A DNA stretch of 64,000 nucleotides from an uncultured bacterium (GCA_948964545.1 CAREDV010000001.1:682001-746000), one strand, 5' to 3'. Shown: positions 33,949-43,920, counted from the stretch's first letter. Numbers and translations are program-made. The notes: generated by a model not told the origin, from the sequence alone.

Positions 33949-36234
33949 ATGTACGAGTTTTCCTTTGAGCTGGATGATTTTCAAAAAGATGCCTGTAATT
34001 TTGTTAATGAGGGTAAAAGTGTTGTAGTTTGCGCACCGACTGGTGCAGGTAAAACTGTTATTGCACAGCATGCAATACATAAGGCTTTGGCTGAAGGTAA
34101 AAGGATTTTTTATACTACACCTTTAAAAGCACTCTCTAATCAGAAATATTACGATTTTGGCGAAAAATATGGTTATGATAAAGTCGGACTTTTGACAGGT
34201 GACACATCATTAAATCGTAATGGTCAGATTGTTGTTATGACAACTGAGGTGTTCAGAAACATGCTTTACGGTACTAATTTCGGCTCTGTTACAGACAATA
34301 TGAAAGATGTTAAGTATGTTGTGCTTGATGAAGTTCATTATATGAACGATGAACAGCGCGGAACGGTTTGGGAAGAAAGTATTATTTACTGCCCGACAAA
34401 TGTTCAAATAATTGCATTGTCAGCAACCGTTGCAAACGCAGATGAGTTGACAGATTGGATTAATACAGTTCATTCAAAAACAGAACTTGTTGATACAGAT
34501 TTCAGACCTGTACCTTTAAGATTTTTCTATTTCGACAGCTCTCAGCCTACAAGGCTGTTACCACTTTTAACTCCTAGCGGTCAGCTTAATAAAAAAATTA
34601 GACCTGAAAAAAGAGTATTCGGGAAAAAACTTCAAAATAAAAAGAGTTATGTTAAAAAAGTTATAAGAAATTTAGAGCAGAATGATATGCTTCCTGCGAT
34701 TTATTTTACTTTTTCACGTAAAAAATGCGATGAACAAATGGAAAAATGCGCATCTTTGGATTTAATTTCTAAAGGAGAAAGAGCTCAGATTCAGCAGATT
34801 ATTGATGAATATATTGCAGATAATCCGCATCTTTATAACAACAAACATATTGAATATTTGCTTTGCGGTGTAGCATCCCACCATGCTGGGCTTTTGCCTG
34901 CCTGGAAGGGGCTGGTTGAAAAGCTTTTTCAAAAAGGTTTGATAAAAGTTGTTTTTGCAACTGAAACCCTTGCAGCAGGAATTAATATGCCAGCACGTTC
35001 TACTGTTATTAGTGCGACAAGCAAAAGAACAGACAGCGGTCATAGAATGCTTACAGCAAGCGAGTTTTTACAGATGTCAGGTCGTGCGGGACGTCGTGGA
35101 ATGGATGAAATTGGCTATGTCACAATTATTGGAACACAATTTCAGTCTCCTGAAGAAGTTGCAGAGCTTGTTTTGAGTGATGCTAACCCTCTTGAAAGCC
35201 GTTTTTCACCGAGTTATTCAATGGTATTAAATTTACTCCAGCGTTTTTGTCTTGACGAAGCTAAAGAATTAATTTTGAAAAGTTTTGGATATTTTTCATC
35301 TGGCACAAGATTACAGCCATTAATTAAGGCGCAGGAACAGATTATGGGTGAGATTAAATCAAGAGAATTTGCCTGTCCTCATAGATTAGCTGACTCTGAA
35401 ATGCACGAGTATGACAAACTTCGTCATATTTATGTTCAAAACAGGCAGACTTATAAAAAGATTTGCAAACAGGAGCGTTCTAAAAATCGTCCGTTGTCGT
35501 CAGAGGTTATACAATTTGGTGCACAAACAAAAGAAATGCTTAATAAAATGCACACTTTCCCTTGCGATAACTGTAAACTTTATAAAAAGCATTCTAAAAA
35601 CATTGAAGTTTTGGAACGCTTTTCGGTTCGTTACAATAAACTTGAAAAAGAGATTGAAAAGCAAAAAGATATTTTCTGGAACAAATTTCTTGCACATAGA
35701 AGTGTTTTGATTGATATGGGATATTTAAAAGATGATTATCCGACAGAGCAGGGAGTTACAACGTCTCAGGTGCGTTCTGAAAATGAATTGTTTATAGCGG
35801 AAATTATTTTTTCGGGTGTATTGGAAAATCTTACACCAGCACAGCTCGCGGCTGTAGTTTGTGCTATTACGACAGAAGATTTGAGGGTTGATATTCCATA
35901 TCTTCCGATTTCCGAACCTGTCAGAAAAACTTTAAATTTAATTAGAAATATTCGTCGTAAGGTTGAAAAAGTTCAGACTAGATATTCTGTAGAAGCTCCA
36001 ATGTATATTAACCCGTATTTTAGTTCGTTGATTGAACTTTGGGTTGAAGGTGCAGAATGGGAAACTATAACTGAGCAGGTTGATATGGGTGAAGGCGATA
36101 TAGTTCGCTCATTTAAGCGTGTCGTTGATGTTTTAAGACAGTTTACAACTATTGAAAATGTTCCTGAAGTACTTGTCTTTACTGCACGTGAAGCGATTGA
36201 TAAAATTCAGAGAGAACCCGTAGATATAGACTAG
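33949..36234 (+). CDS. Ski2/Mtr4-like DEVH RNA helicase
   Basis: The 761-residue protein has motif I APTGAGKTVIAQHA, motif II DEVH (VLDEVHYMNDEQRG), SAT (LSATVANADE), 'HHAGLLPAWKGLVEKLFQKG', 'FATETLAAGINMPARS' and motif VI QMSGRAGRRGMDEIG. This is the Ski2-like superfamily 2 layout, kept in cyanobacteria and actinobacteria. A C-terminal extension of about 300 residues includes a CPC-type cysteine pair (PCDNCKLY). It probably unwinds structured RNA. AGGAG precedes the ATG. Confidence 0.88.
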   Translation: MYEFSFELDDFQKDACNFVNEGKSVVVCAPTGAGKTVIAQHAIHKALAEGKRIFYTTPLKALSNQKYYDFGEKYGYDKVGLLTGDTSLNRNGQIVVMTTEVFRNMLYGTNFGSVTDNMKDVKYVVLDEVHYMNDEQRGTVWEESIIYCPTNVQIIALSATVANADELTDWINTVHSKTELVDTDFRPVPLRFFYFDSSQPTRLLPLLTPSGQLNKKIRPEKRVFGKKLQNKKSYVKKVIRNLEQNDMLPAIYFTFSRKKCDEQMEKCASLDLISKGERAQIQQIIDEYIADNPHLYNNKHIEYLLCGVASHHAGLLPAWKGLVEKLFQKGLIKVVFATETLAAGINMPARSTVISATSKRTDSGHRMLTASEFLQMSGRAGRRGMDEIGYVTIIGTQFQSPEEVAELVLSDANPLESRFSPSYSMVLNLLQRFCLDEAKELILKSFGYFSSGTRLQPLIKAQEQIMGEIKSREFACPHRLADSEMHEYDKLRHIYVQNRQTYKKICKQERSKNRPLSSEVIQFGAQTKEMLNKMHTFPCDNCKLYKKHSKNIEVLERFSVRYNKLEKEIEKQKDIFWNKFLAHRSVLIDMGYLKDDYPTEQGVTTSQVRSENELFIAEIIFSGVLENLTPAQLAAVVCAITTEDLRVDIPYLPISEPVRKTLNLIRNIRRKVEKVQTRYSVEAPMYINPYFSSLIELWVEGAEWETITEQVDMGEGDIVRSFKRVVDVLRQFTTIENVPEVLVFTAREAIDKIQREPVDID

Positions 36235-36237
36235 TAA

Positions 36238-37137
36238 TTATAATACACAGGCAAGTATCATTAATATCATTGTTCCGATTTGCATTGCGGTTGCCATGTT
36301 TTGCGAGAATTTATTTGAATCATATCTGCCTGCACTTTTTGTTGCTTTGTAGGCACTTGAAATGCGATTTATGCGTGTTTGTTCGTTATCTGACGGGAAT
36401 GTTGTTCCAAACATTGTTGATTCAAGACGTGAGATACGATTTTGAGTATTTTCGCTTGCAAATGAGCGTTTAAAAATTGATTTTTCAACCGATGCTAGAT
36501 TAGCGGGCGAGCTTTTTTTTGCGTTATAGCTTTCATAATCAAATTCTGAGCCGTGATATTCGTCAAGTTTATAGTTTTTGTCAAGTGGAATTACAGCATC
36601 ATCATAATAATCGTTTGATGATTGTGCAATATTGTTATCCATGAATGATTTTGGCTTAATTTTTGCCTGCAGTCTGTCTACACGGGTTGCAAATGGATCA
36701 TTATCAAATGTTTGCCCGAGTGATTGTTTTTCAAGACTTGCAAGACGACTGTCTAAGTCTTTGTTTTTGAATTCTTTTTTAAATACCTGCTTTTCAAGCT
36801 CATTAATTGATGGATAATCTACATTAGCACCTGCAGGTGGAAGTTTTTCGTGGACTATTTTATCTTCATCTTCTGCAAATGTATCTTCTTTGGGTGTAAT
36901 TTCCTGACCAATTAAGTCTGCTGCCATATCGTTTTTTAAAGCATTCAGGCGTTCTTGAACTGCACCGCTTTTTTCATGTCCGTAAACACTTTGTTCTATA
37001 CGTGCAAGTCTTTCTGTTTCACTTGATGTGGTATATGTAAAGCCGTAGAGTGAATTTTCAATATTATCTAGCAATGAATTTGCCATTGCAGAATTTATGC
37101 TTAATATTATTAAGAGTATAAAAATAAATTTTTTCAT
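36238..37137 (-). CDS. Exported repeat protein with LExxxxG-F...R[IL] units and C-terminal anchor
   Basis: The 299-residue protein has a signal peptide (MKKFIFILLIILSINSAMA). It contains about seven copies of a roughly 25-residue unit of the form R[LI]xxLExxxxGxxF, for example 'ETERLARIEQSVYGHEKSG', 'RLASLEKQSLGQTFDND', 'RISRLESTMFGTTFPSD'. A final hydrophobic tail (MATAMQIGTMILMILACVL) could be a membrane anchor. The repeat suggests a modular binding surface. I do not know its function. A longer start at 37179 is less likely because it would precede the signal peptide. Confidence 0.6.
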   Translation of the reverse strand: MKKFIFILLIILSINSAMANSLLDNIENSLYGFTYTTSSETERLARIEQSVYGHEKSGAVQERLNALKNDMAADLIGQEITPKEDTFAEDEDKIVHEKLPPAGANVDYPSINELEKQVFKKEFKNKDLDSRLASLEKQSLGQTFDNDPFATRVDRLQAKIKPKSFMDNNIAQSSNDYYDDAVIPLDKNYKLDEYHGSEFDYESYNAKKSSPANLASVEKSIFKRSFASENTQNRISRLESTMFGTTFPSDNEQTRINRISSAYKATKSAGRYDSNKFSQNMATAMQIGTMILMILACVL

Positions 37138-37210
37138 ACTAAAAGAATAAAATTTTTTTAGCACTAAAACATTCAACACACTTATTATTTCAAAATTTTC
37201 ACAAATAAAT

Positions 37211-37244
37211 AAATCCTCGTAGTACTTTAGACTTACGAGGATTT
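37211..37244 (-). terminator. Intrinsic terminator of nifS
   Basis: Perfect 11-base stem AAATCCTCGTA/TACGAGGATTT with a 12-base loop; on the minus strand it is followed by ATTTATTTATTTG. It stands 20 bases after the nifS stop. Confidence 0.7.
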
Positions 37245-37263
37245 GTTATATTAGAAAAAAGTA

Positions 37264-38457
37264 TTAGCTCCTTAGTTTTCTTAAAGCTTCAAGTTCGTCT
37301 TGAAAAGGTGAAAGATTTGTTAATTTTTCAATAATTCCAGGCATTTTTTCACAAACGTAATCGATTTCTTTTTCTGTTGTGAATTTGCTTAAAGAAAAAC
37401 GTATGCTTCCATGAATAGCCGTAAACGGCACATTCATTGCTCGTAATACATGTGATGGTTCAAGAGAGCCCGATGTACATGCGCTTCCCGAGCTTGCGCA
37501 GATGCCTAAATCACTCAAGTGAAGCAATATTAACTCACCCTCAATATATTCAAAGCCTATGTTTGTAGTGTTTGGAACTCGGTTGATAACTCCTGCATTT
37601 AATCTTGCGTTATAAACGTTTTTTAAAATATTTGATTCTAATTTATCCCGAAGTCTTTTAACCTCGGTTGCTTCGTATTTTAAGTGGTCAACGGCAAGTT
37701 CAGCTGCTTTTGCCATACCGACAATATACGGAACATTTTCTGTTCCCGCACGTTTTCCGCGTTCCTGATGTCCACCTATAATAAGTGGTTTTATAAGTGT
37801 TTTTGAATTAACATAAAGTGCACCGATACCTTTTGGAGCATGGAATTTATGTCCTGAAATTCCGACTAAGTCGGCACCGATTGCTTGAACATTGATAGGT
37901 AATTTCCCTGATACCTGAACTGCATCAACAAAGAATTTTGTTTCTTTGTTTTTGGATTTAATAATCTCAGCAATCTTTTCAATAGGGAAAATAACACCTG
38001 TTTCGTTGTTGGCATACATAACAGATACAATTGCTGTGTCGCTGTTGATTTTTTCATAAAGTTCTTCTAAATCAAGTTCGCCGTTTGAGTTTACTCCGAT
38101 ATAATCAACTTTGTATCCTTCTTTTTCAAGTGCCTGATAAAGGTTTAATACGCATGGATGTTCAACTTTTGTTGTTATAATATGCCGTTTGTTTTTATTC
38201 ATATTTAAAACTCCACGGACAGCCATATTTGCACTTTCAGAACCGCAGGATGTGAAAATTATTTCTTTTTCGTTTTCTGCGTTAAAGAAGTCTTTCAGTA
38301 CGCCGCGAGCTTCTTTTACCGCTTGATTGGAACGTTTTGCAAAGTCATAAATGCTTGACGGGTTTGCATATTCATCTTGTAAATACGGCATCATAGCAGC
38401 CAGTACCTGCGGGTCAACTTTTGTTGTTGCATTATTATCTAAATAGATTAAACTCAT
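37264..38457 (-). CDS. nifS: Cysteine desulfurase, NifS/IscS type
   Basis: The 397-residue PLP enzyme begins MSLIYLDNNATTKVDPQV and has the PLP-lysine region SGHKFHAPKGIGALYV and the active-site cysteine loop ASSGSACTSGSLEPSHVL. It takes sulfur from cysteine and passes it to the scaffold protein. It follows nifU by 1 base on the same strand; the modular NifU partner indicates the NIF-type assembly system, though no nitrogenase genes are seen. Confidence 0.93.
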   Translation of the reverse strand: MSLIYLDNNATTKVDPQVLAAMMPYLQDEYANPSSIYDFAKRSNQAVKEARGVLKDFFNAENEKEIIFTSCGSESANMAVRGVLNMNKNKRHIITTKVEHPCVLNLYQALEKEGYKVDYIGVNSNGELDLEELYEKINSDTAIVSVMYANNETGVIFPIEKIAEIIKSKNKETKFFVDAVQVSGKLPINVQAIGADLVGISGHKFHAPKGIGALYVNSKTLIKPLIIGGHQERGKRAGTENVPYIVGMAKAAELAVDHLKYEATEVKRLRDKLESNILKNVYNARLNAGVINRVPNTTNIGFEYIEGELILLHLSDLGICASSGSACTSGSLEPSHVLRAMNVPFTAIHGSIRFSLSKFTTEKEIDYVCEKMPGIIEKLTNLSPFQDELEALRKLRS

Positions 38458-38458
38458 T

Positions 38459-39283
38459 TTATACCTCTATAACTTCAATATTAGGGTCTACTGCATCCTT
38501 TAAGGTTCTTTCAACAAACGCTTTCAGTGTAAGATGTGAATTTTTACAGCCAGAACATTTTCCGCGAAGTTTTACCATAACCTTATTGCCGTCAATATCG
38601 ACAAGTGTAATATCTCCGCCGTCTTTTTTAAGTTCAAGAGAAATCTGGTTCTCAATGATATTGTTGATTTTTAAGATTTTTTGAGCAGGAGAAAGGCTTG
38701 TTTCTTCAGCTTCTTTCTTGTAATATGTATCAATAATATCTTTGATTATAGATTTACATCTTCCGCAAGCTCCGCCAGCTTGTGTAAATTCTGTTATTTC
38801 TTCGACTGTTTTAAATCCGTTTGTTTTAATAGCATCCCAAATCATATTTTCAGTAACACCAAAGCAGGTGCAGACGATTTTTTCGGGTGTTTCATTTCTA
38901 ATCTCATCCAAATCGGTGTAGTTATCCCAATTTTTCAAAGCATCTTCAAGAGCTTCATAGCCCATTACAGAACAGTGCATTTTTTCAGGCGGCAGTCCGT
39001 CAAGCTGGTCTGCAATATCTTGATTTGTAATCTTTTTAACCTCATCTACAGATTTGCCGATAATCATTTCTGTTAAAATACTTGAACTTGCAACGGCAGA
39101 ACCGCATCCGAAAGTTTGAAATTTTGCATCTGTTACAATGTTATTTTCTATCTTTAAATATATTTTTAACTGGTCGCCGCAGGCAAGTGAGCCTGCTAAG
39201 CCGACAGCGTCAGCGTTATCAATTTTACCGACATTTCTCGGGTTTCTGTAATGGTCTATAACTTTATCTGAATAATCCCACAT
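38459..39283 (-). CDS. nifU: Modular NifU Fe-S scaffold protein
   Basis: The 274-residue protein has three parts. An IscU-like domain has Cys35, Cys60 and Cys104. A central BFD-type [2Fe-2S] domain has CTC (138, 140) and CGRC (173, 176). A C-terminal NifU domain has CSGC (243, 246). It assembles clusters with sulfur from NifS and donates them to apoproteins. It is the first gene of the nifU-nifS operon. Confidence 0.93.
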   Translation of the reverse strand: MWDYSDKVIDHYRNPRNVGKIDNADAVGLAGSLACGDQLKIYLKIENNIVTDAKFQTFGCGSAVASSSILTEMIIGKSVDEVKKITNQDIADQLDGLPPEKMHCSVMGYEALEDALKNWDNYTDLDEIRNETPEKIVCTCFGVTENMIWDAIKTNGFKTVEEITEFTQAGGACGRCKSIIKDIIDTYYKKEAEETSLSPAQKILKINNIIENQISLELKKDGGDITLVDIDGNKVMVKLRGKCSGCKNSHLTLKAFVERTLKDAVDPNIEVIEV

Positions 39284-39377
39284 AAATTTCTTTCTCCTTA
39301 TTATTTTATTTTAGCGCAAAAAAAGTAACAAGAATACATAATTAATATAAAATTAATTTTTCTGTTATAATATCTGT

Positions 39378-41114
39378 ATGAATTATATACCTTTATACAG
39401 AAAATATCGTCCGCAAAAACTGGAAGAAGTTGTTGGACAAGAGCATATTAAAAAAGCTTTAAAAAACGCAATAGAACTTGATAAAATTTCACACGCTTAT
39501 TTGTTTACAGGACCTCGTGGAACAGGTAAAACATCTACTGCAAGAATTTTTGCAAAATCTCTAAATTGCAAACAAGGCCCTACAATCAGTCCTTGCGGAG
39601 TTTGTGAAAACTGTATTGATATCACAAATTCAACACCTATGGATGTTATTGAAATCGATGCGGCTAGCAACAGAAAAGTCGAAGATGCTCAAAATATTCT
39701 GGAAAAGGTTATGTATGCGCCTGTTAACAGCAGATATAAAATTTATATTATAGACGAAGTTCATATGCTCTCGACTACTGCTTTTAACGCACTTTTGAAA
39801 ACTCTTGAAGAACCGCCGAAAAATGTTATTTTTATTCTCGCAACAACAGAAGTTCATAAAGTTCTTGATACAATAAAAAGCCGCTGCCAGAGATTTGATT
39901 TTAAGCGTATTACGACCGATGATATCGTAAAACATTTGAGATTTATCTCAGACAGTGAAAAAATTAATATTACAGATGATGCACTTTATACTATTGCTAA
40001 AAATTCTGCAGGCGGAATGCGTGACAGTATAGCATTGTTAGACCAATTGAGCGTTCTTGATGGTGAGATTTCTACAGAAAATATTAATAATCTTTTGGGA
40101 CGTCTTTCATTTGATACATTAAATTTCCTTGCTGATAAAGTTGTTAATTCTAAACCGCAGGAAGCATTGCATGATTTGGAAAATATTTATAATTCAGGGA
40201 ATGAGCCTGTTCAGATTTTGACAAACTTTATGGATTATTTGAAAAATCTTTTGATAGCAAAAAATTGTTCAAAAGAAATTGCGCTTGAAATTACTCAGGC
40301 AAATGATGCTCAGATAAAGGCATTAACCGAGCAGGCTCAAAATCTTGAAACTCATCAGATTGTATTCTTGATTGAGAAATGTTCTGAATATATCAAAGAA
40401 TTAAAACTTACAAATAATCCGCGTTTGTGGCTTGAAGTTGGGATAATTGATCTTGCAAATTTGACAGAAAACACAAAACTTGTTGAATTGCAAAATCGTC
40501 TTGCAAGGTTGGAAGGCTCAGGAGTTGAACCTGTAAAAGTCGCAGCATACAAAACTGCTCCCGCTCCTGTGACAAAGCCTGAAATCATGAAACCTATACA
40601 GTCTGAGCCTAAAAAAGTTGAACAGCCGCCGCAGGAAGAATTTTCACCGATGCCGAAATCAAAACCTGTTGCAGGTGCTGATGTTACTGCTCTCTGGGGA
40701 CAGTTGTTGGAGAATGTTCAAAGTGCTCCTACCCGTGCTCTTTTAAAACAATGGGGCGCACCTGTAAAAATTTCAGCAGAAGAAACCGTTTTAACTATGA
40801 AAAATGAAATTTTCCTAAATCAAGTTCAAAGCGGTTCTAAAAAACAATCAATTATTCAGGCTGTTGACAGTCTTTTTGGTCAAGCGGATTCAAATGTCGT
40901 AATAAGATTACCGCAAGCGGGTGATGATGCTGTCAGGCAAGTAACGACGCCAATCGTCCAGACAAAAACTGCACCAGAAAAACCGCAAGAACCTGAAATT
41001 GAGCCAGAAGAAATTCAACAGATTAAACAAGAGGTTAAAAAACCTGAAACAGTGATACATTCGGACAATGTAAAAATGGTTATGGATCTTTTTGACGGGA
41101 AAATTATCGAATAG
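39378..41114 (+). CDS. dnaX: DNA polymerase III subunits gamma/tau
   Basis: The 578-residue clamp-loader ATPase has Walker A GPRGTGKTSTAR near residue 45, a four-cysteine zinc module (NCKQGPTISPCGVCENC), DEVHMLS and the sensor-1 ATTEVHK. A Pro/Gln-rich linker and a C-terminal tau-like domain follow. It loads the sliding clamp. The ATG is only 6 bases after a TATAAT, so the message could be leaderless. The 3' end overlaps ribD by 11 bases (convergent). Confidence 0.95.
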   Translation: MNYIPLYRKYRPQKLEEVVGQEHIKKALKNAIELDKISHAYLFTGPRGTGKTSTARIFAKSLNCKQGPTISPCGVCENCIDITNSTPMDVIEIDAASNRKVEDAQNILEKVMYAPVNSRYKIYIIDEVHMLSTTAFNALLKTLEEPPKNVIFILATTEVHKVLDTIKSRCQRFDFKRITTDDIVKHLRFISDSEKINITDDALYTIAKNSAGGMRDSIALLDQLSVLDGEISTENINNLLGRLSFDTLNFLADKVVNSKPQEALHDLENIYNSGNEPVQILTNFMDYLKNLLIAKNCSKEIALEITQANDAQIKALTEQAQNLETHQIVFLIEKCSEYIKELKLTNNPRLWLEVGIIDLANLTENTKLVELQNRLARLEGSGVEPVKVAAYKTAPAPVTKPEIMKPIQSEPKKVEQPPQEEFSPMPKSKPVAGADVTALWGQLLENVQSAPTRALLKQWGAPVKISAEETVLTMKNEIFLNQVQSGSKKQSIIQAVDSLFGQADSNVVIRLPQAGDDAVRQVTTPIVQTKTAPEKPQEPEIEPEEIQQIKQEVKKPETVIHSDNVKMVMDLFDGKIIE

Positions 41115-42105
41115 GATAATATGTCAATAAAATATCAGGGTCAAAACATTTAGTGCTGTCAATTTTAAAATTCAGACTGTCATTGATATTATCAATATGT
41201 CTGTAATCAAAACAAGAACGTGAGTTATTGTCGCCTGTAATTTTGGGTGCAATAAAATGGTAGATTTTATCGGTGTATTTTAATGCAGAACCGTTAAGAT
41301 GTCCGCCGCTTTCGATTAAAATGCTTCTGATACCTTGTTCGTAAACTTTATTGAATATAAATTCAAGATCAAGTTTGTTATCTCTTACAGGAGTGTTTTC
41401 TTTAGTGAATAAGAGTATTTCGCCTGACTGGTAAATTTTACAAGCTGGATTGGTTTTTAACTCTCTGTCTAAAATGATTTTTTTTCTATGCTCCATTGTA
41501 GGATTATCGGCAATAATTGTTGCTGATGTTGTCATTATTGCATCATAGCGGTTGCGAATTTTTTTTACTTCTGCGCGTGCATTTTTAGATGTAATCCATT
41601 TTGAAGAACCGCTTTGTGTTGCAATTTTTCCGTCCAATGTTGATGCGGTTTTTATTGCAATAAAGGGCTTATGTTCTGTCATATTTTTTATGAAAATTTC
41701 ATTTAATTGTTGGCATTCTTTTTCCAAGACCCCTTCAATAATTTCAATACCTGCATCTTTAAGTTTTTTAATTCCATCAACTATAGGGTTAACATCGTTC
41801 ATGCCGATTACAACTCGTTTTATGCCTCGTTCGATTATTAAATCTGTACAAGGTGGAGTTTTACCGTAATGGGAGCAAGGTTCAAGGTTTACAATTAATG
41901 TTCCGCCTTTTTCTTCTCCGTTTGTAAGTTTTAGGAGAGCATCCCGTTCGGCGTGGTTTTCTCCGTATTTTGCGTGATAGCCTGTAGAAATCTCATTTCC
42001 GTCTTTATCCAAAACAACACAACCGACTAAAGGATTTGGTGAAACATATCCCTCACCTGTACGAGCTAATTTTATGCATTTTGCCATATAATTCTTATAA
42101 GTCAT
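41104..42105 (-). CDS. ribD: Riboflavin deaminase/reductase
   Basis: The 333-residue protein has the deaminase zinc motifs NHAERDALLKL and 'LEPCSHYGKTPPCTDLII' and then a reductase domain starting around residue 145 ('KPFIAIKTASTLDGKIATQSGSSKWIT'). It converts the early pyrimidine intermediate of riboflavin synthesis in two steps. Other rib genes are not nearby. The C-terminal reductase is somewhat short compared with E. coli RibD (367) but the core blocks are present. Confidence 0.93.
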   Translation of the reverse strand: MTYKNYMAKCIKLARTGEGYVSPNPLVGCVVLDKDGNEISTGYHAKYGENHAERDALLKLTNGEEKGGTLIVNLEPCSHYGKTPPCTDLIIERGIKRVVIGMNDVNPIVDGIKKLKDAGIEIIEGVLEKECQQLNEIFIKNMTEHKPFIAIKTASTLDGKIATQSGSSKWITSKNARAEVKKIRNRYDAIMTTSATIIADNPTMEHRKKIILDRELKTNPACKIYQSGEILLFTKENTPVRDNKLDLEFIFNKVYEQGIRSILIESGGHLNGSALKYTDKIYHFIAPKITGDNNSRSCFDYRHIDNINDSLNFKIDSTKCFDPDILLTYYPIR

Positions 42106-42139
42106 GCTAATATTGTATAATAAATAAAGGAGGAATAAA

Positions 42140-42808
42140 ATGGATTTAAGGTATATCGGACATAGCGCATTTGAGGTTAAACTTGCGAATAACTCAATAT
42201 TAATTGACCCTTATGTGAATGTTAATCCAAATTATAACTGGCGTGATGTTAATATTACTGATATTTTTATAACTCATGCACATGGTGACCATTTAGGGCA
42301 GGCTATTGAAATTGCAAAAGAAAAAGATGCAACAATTACTGCGGTTTTTGAACTTGCAAATTATTGTAGAGAACAAGGTTGTAAGGTTAAATCTGTCGGA
42401 CTTGGCGGATGGATTAATTATGATTGGGGAAGAGTTGTATTTGTTCCCGCATTCCACCCAAGTTCCTTGCCTGACGGTAGATATGCAGGTGTTGCAGCTG
42501 GTATTGTGTTTGATGTTGAAAACGTAAGAATTTATCATGCAGGTGATACAGCATTGACTGGTGAGATGAAAACAATTAAAGAATTGTATAGTCCAAATAT
42601 TGCAATGCTTCCAATCGGCGGTCATTATACAATGGATGTTGAGCATGCTTCAGTTGCTGCAGATTGGGTCGGAGCACAAACTATTATCCCTATGCACTAT
42701 GGCACATTCCCCGAAATTCAGGCTGATTTAGAAAAATTCGGTCAATTGGTTCAATTGCATAATGCAAATATTGTAGCAATGGATCCTAATAAAGATCCTC
42801 AACAATAA
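42140..42808 (+). CDS. Metallo-beta-lactamase-fold hydrolase, UPF0173 type
   Basis: The 222-residue protein has THAHGDHLGQ, the family's metal-binding HxHxDH motif, and later 'VRIYHAGDTALTGEMK' and 'IPMHYGTFPEIQ', the UPF0173 (YtkL-like) pattern. The fold hydrolyses metal-dependent substrates; the actual one is unknown. GGAGG stands before the ATG. Confidence 0.85.
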   Translation: MDLRYIGHSAFEVKLANNSILIDPYVNVNPNYNWRDVNITDIFITHAHGDHLGQAIEIAKEKDATITAVFELANYCREQGCKVKSVGLGGWINYDWGRVVFVPAFHPSSLPDGRYAGVAAGIVFDVENVRIYHAGDTALTGEMKTIKELYSPNIAMLPIGGHYTMDVEHASVAADWVGAQTIIPMHYGTFPEIQADLEKFGQLVQLHNANIVAMDPNKDPQQ

Positions 42809-42812
42809 GAAT

Positions 42813-42845
42813 AAAAAAGACCGATTATTAATCGGTCTTTTTTTA
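42813..42845. terminator. Bidirectional intrinsic terminator
   Basis: AAAAAAGACCGATT, loop ATT, AATCGGTCTTTTTTT; serves the MBL-fold hydrolase gene and the convergent coiled-coil membrane protein gene. Confidence 0.9.
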
Positions 42846-42869
42846 TATATAAGTGATTTTATGTCGTAA

Positions 42870-43760
42870 TTATGCTTCTTTTTTACCGCCCAACATAGCA
42901 CCTGCAAGTAAGCCTACTGCTAATGCGATACCGCCGTAGATTGCTGCAGCTTTGCCTTTGCCTTCAGTTAATGATTTTTTGATTTTACCGAAAGCTTCAG
43001 TTACTGTGTTTTTGTCTTTTAATTTGTCAATAACACCTTTTCTTGCATTTGCTAATTCGTCAGAAGCTTTTGTTGCAGCTTCTCTTAAAGTTTTTGTAGC
43101 TTCATCAGCTTCAAATTTTACTTTTTTAGCATCAAATACTGCATTTTCAGCTTCTTTTAAAGCATTTGCTTCAGCATCAAATTGAGCCAAGTTAGCTTTA
43201 GCTGCTTCTAATTTATTTTTAGCTGCAGTTTTAGCATCTTCTGCTGCATCTGCTGCCAAGTTTTTAACTCCATTTTCAGCAGCTTCAAATTCTGATTTTG
43301 CTTCAGCATATTTAATTTTTTTTGTTCCTTCAGTACCATCAGCTTTAGGTACTTCTACTTCTTTTTCATTCAATGCAGTTTTCTTATCAGTTACAGCTTG
43401 GTCTAAAGTTGCTTTGTTTTCGTAGTCTGTTCTGCCTTCAATAGCATCTTTTACCTCTTGTGCTTTAGTCTCTGCTGCTGTTTGTTTTGCTTTTACATCT
43501 GCATCTTCGCCAATTGCTTTCATTTCATCGCGTAAAGTTTTTGCTGATGCACTGTCTTTTTCTTCTGCTTTTTTCATTGAAGCTTCAAATGTATCTGCAT
43601 CTTGTGCAAAAACTTCTTCTAATGACGGAGTTTTACCACCCCACTTATAACCTGCACCTACGCCTGCTGCGCCAAGTACTGTTCCTGCAGCTACGGCAGG
43701 GCCCATGCTGCTTTTTTTCTGTTGTTGAGCATCTGCTGCATTAATTGCGTTTACTGACAT
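42870..43760 (-). CDS. Coiled-coil protein between two glycine-zipper membrane segments
   Basis: The 296-residue protein has an N-terminal Ala/Gly hydrophobic stretch (MGPAVAAGTVLGAAGVGAGY, residues 19-38) and a C-terminal one (AAIYGGIALAVGLLAGAMLGG). About 220 residues of Ala/Lys/Glu-rich coiled coil with almost no other residue types lie between. The composition resembles tether or stalk proteins. I do not recognise the family. Upstream is a loose AGCAA...TATATA element (23-base spacing), so it may belong to the same regulon as the 8327, 27716 and 29214 genes. Confidence 0.6.
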   Translation of the reverse strand: MSVNAINAADAQQQKKSSMGPAVAAGTVLGAAGVGAGYKWGGKTPSLEEVFAQDADTFEASMKKAEEKDSASAKTLRDEMKAIGEDADVKAKQTAAETKAQEVKDAIEGRTDYENKATLDQAVTDKKTALNEKEVEVPKADGTEGTKKIKYAEAKSEFEAAENGVKNLAADAAEDAKTAAKNKLEAAKANLAQFDAEANALKEAENAVFDAKKVKFEADEATKTLREAATKASDELANARKGVIDKLKDKNTVTEAFGKIKKSLTEGKGKAAAIYGGIALAVGLLAGAMLGGKKEA

Positions 43761-43806
43761 AAAATACTACCTTTCACTTTTAATTAATAATTACACACTT
43801 ATTGTA

Positions 43807-43840
43807 TATATAATAACATCTCAACAAAAAAAAATTTGCT
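43807..43840 (-). promoter_or_regulatory. Loose AGCAA...TATATA element
   Basis: On the minus strand AGCAA (43836-43840) then 23 bases then TATATA (43807-43812) upstream of the coiled-coil protein gene; spacing is two longer than in the strict copies. Confidence 0.3.
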
Positions 43841-43920
43841 TTTTTTTGCTAAAATATTAAGAAATATTAACTTAAACTTTATTCTACTTACTTATTGCAC
43901 AAAATTTTTTTAGGACTAAG

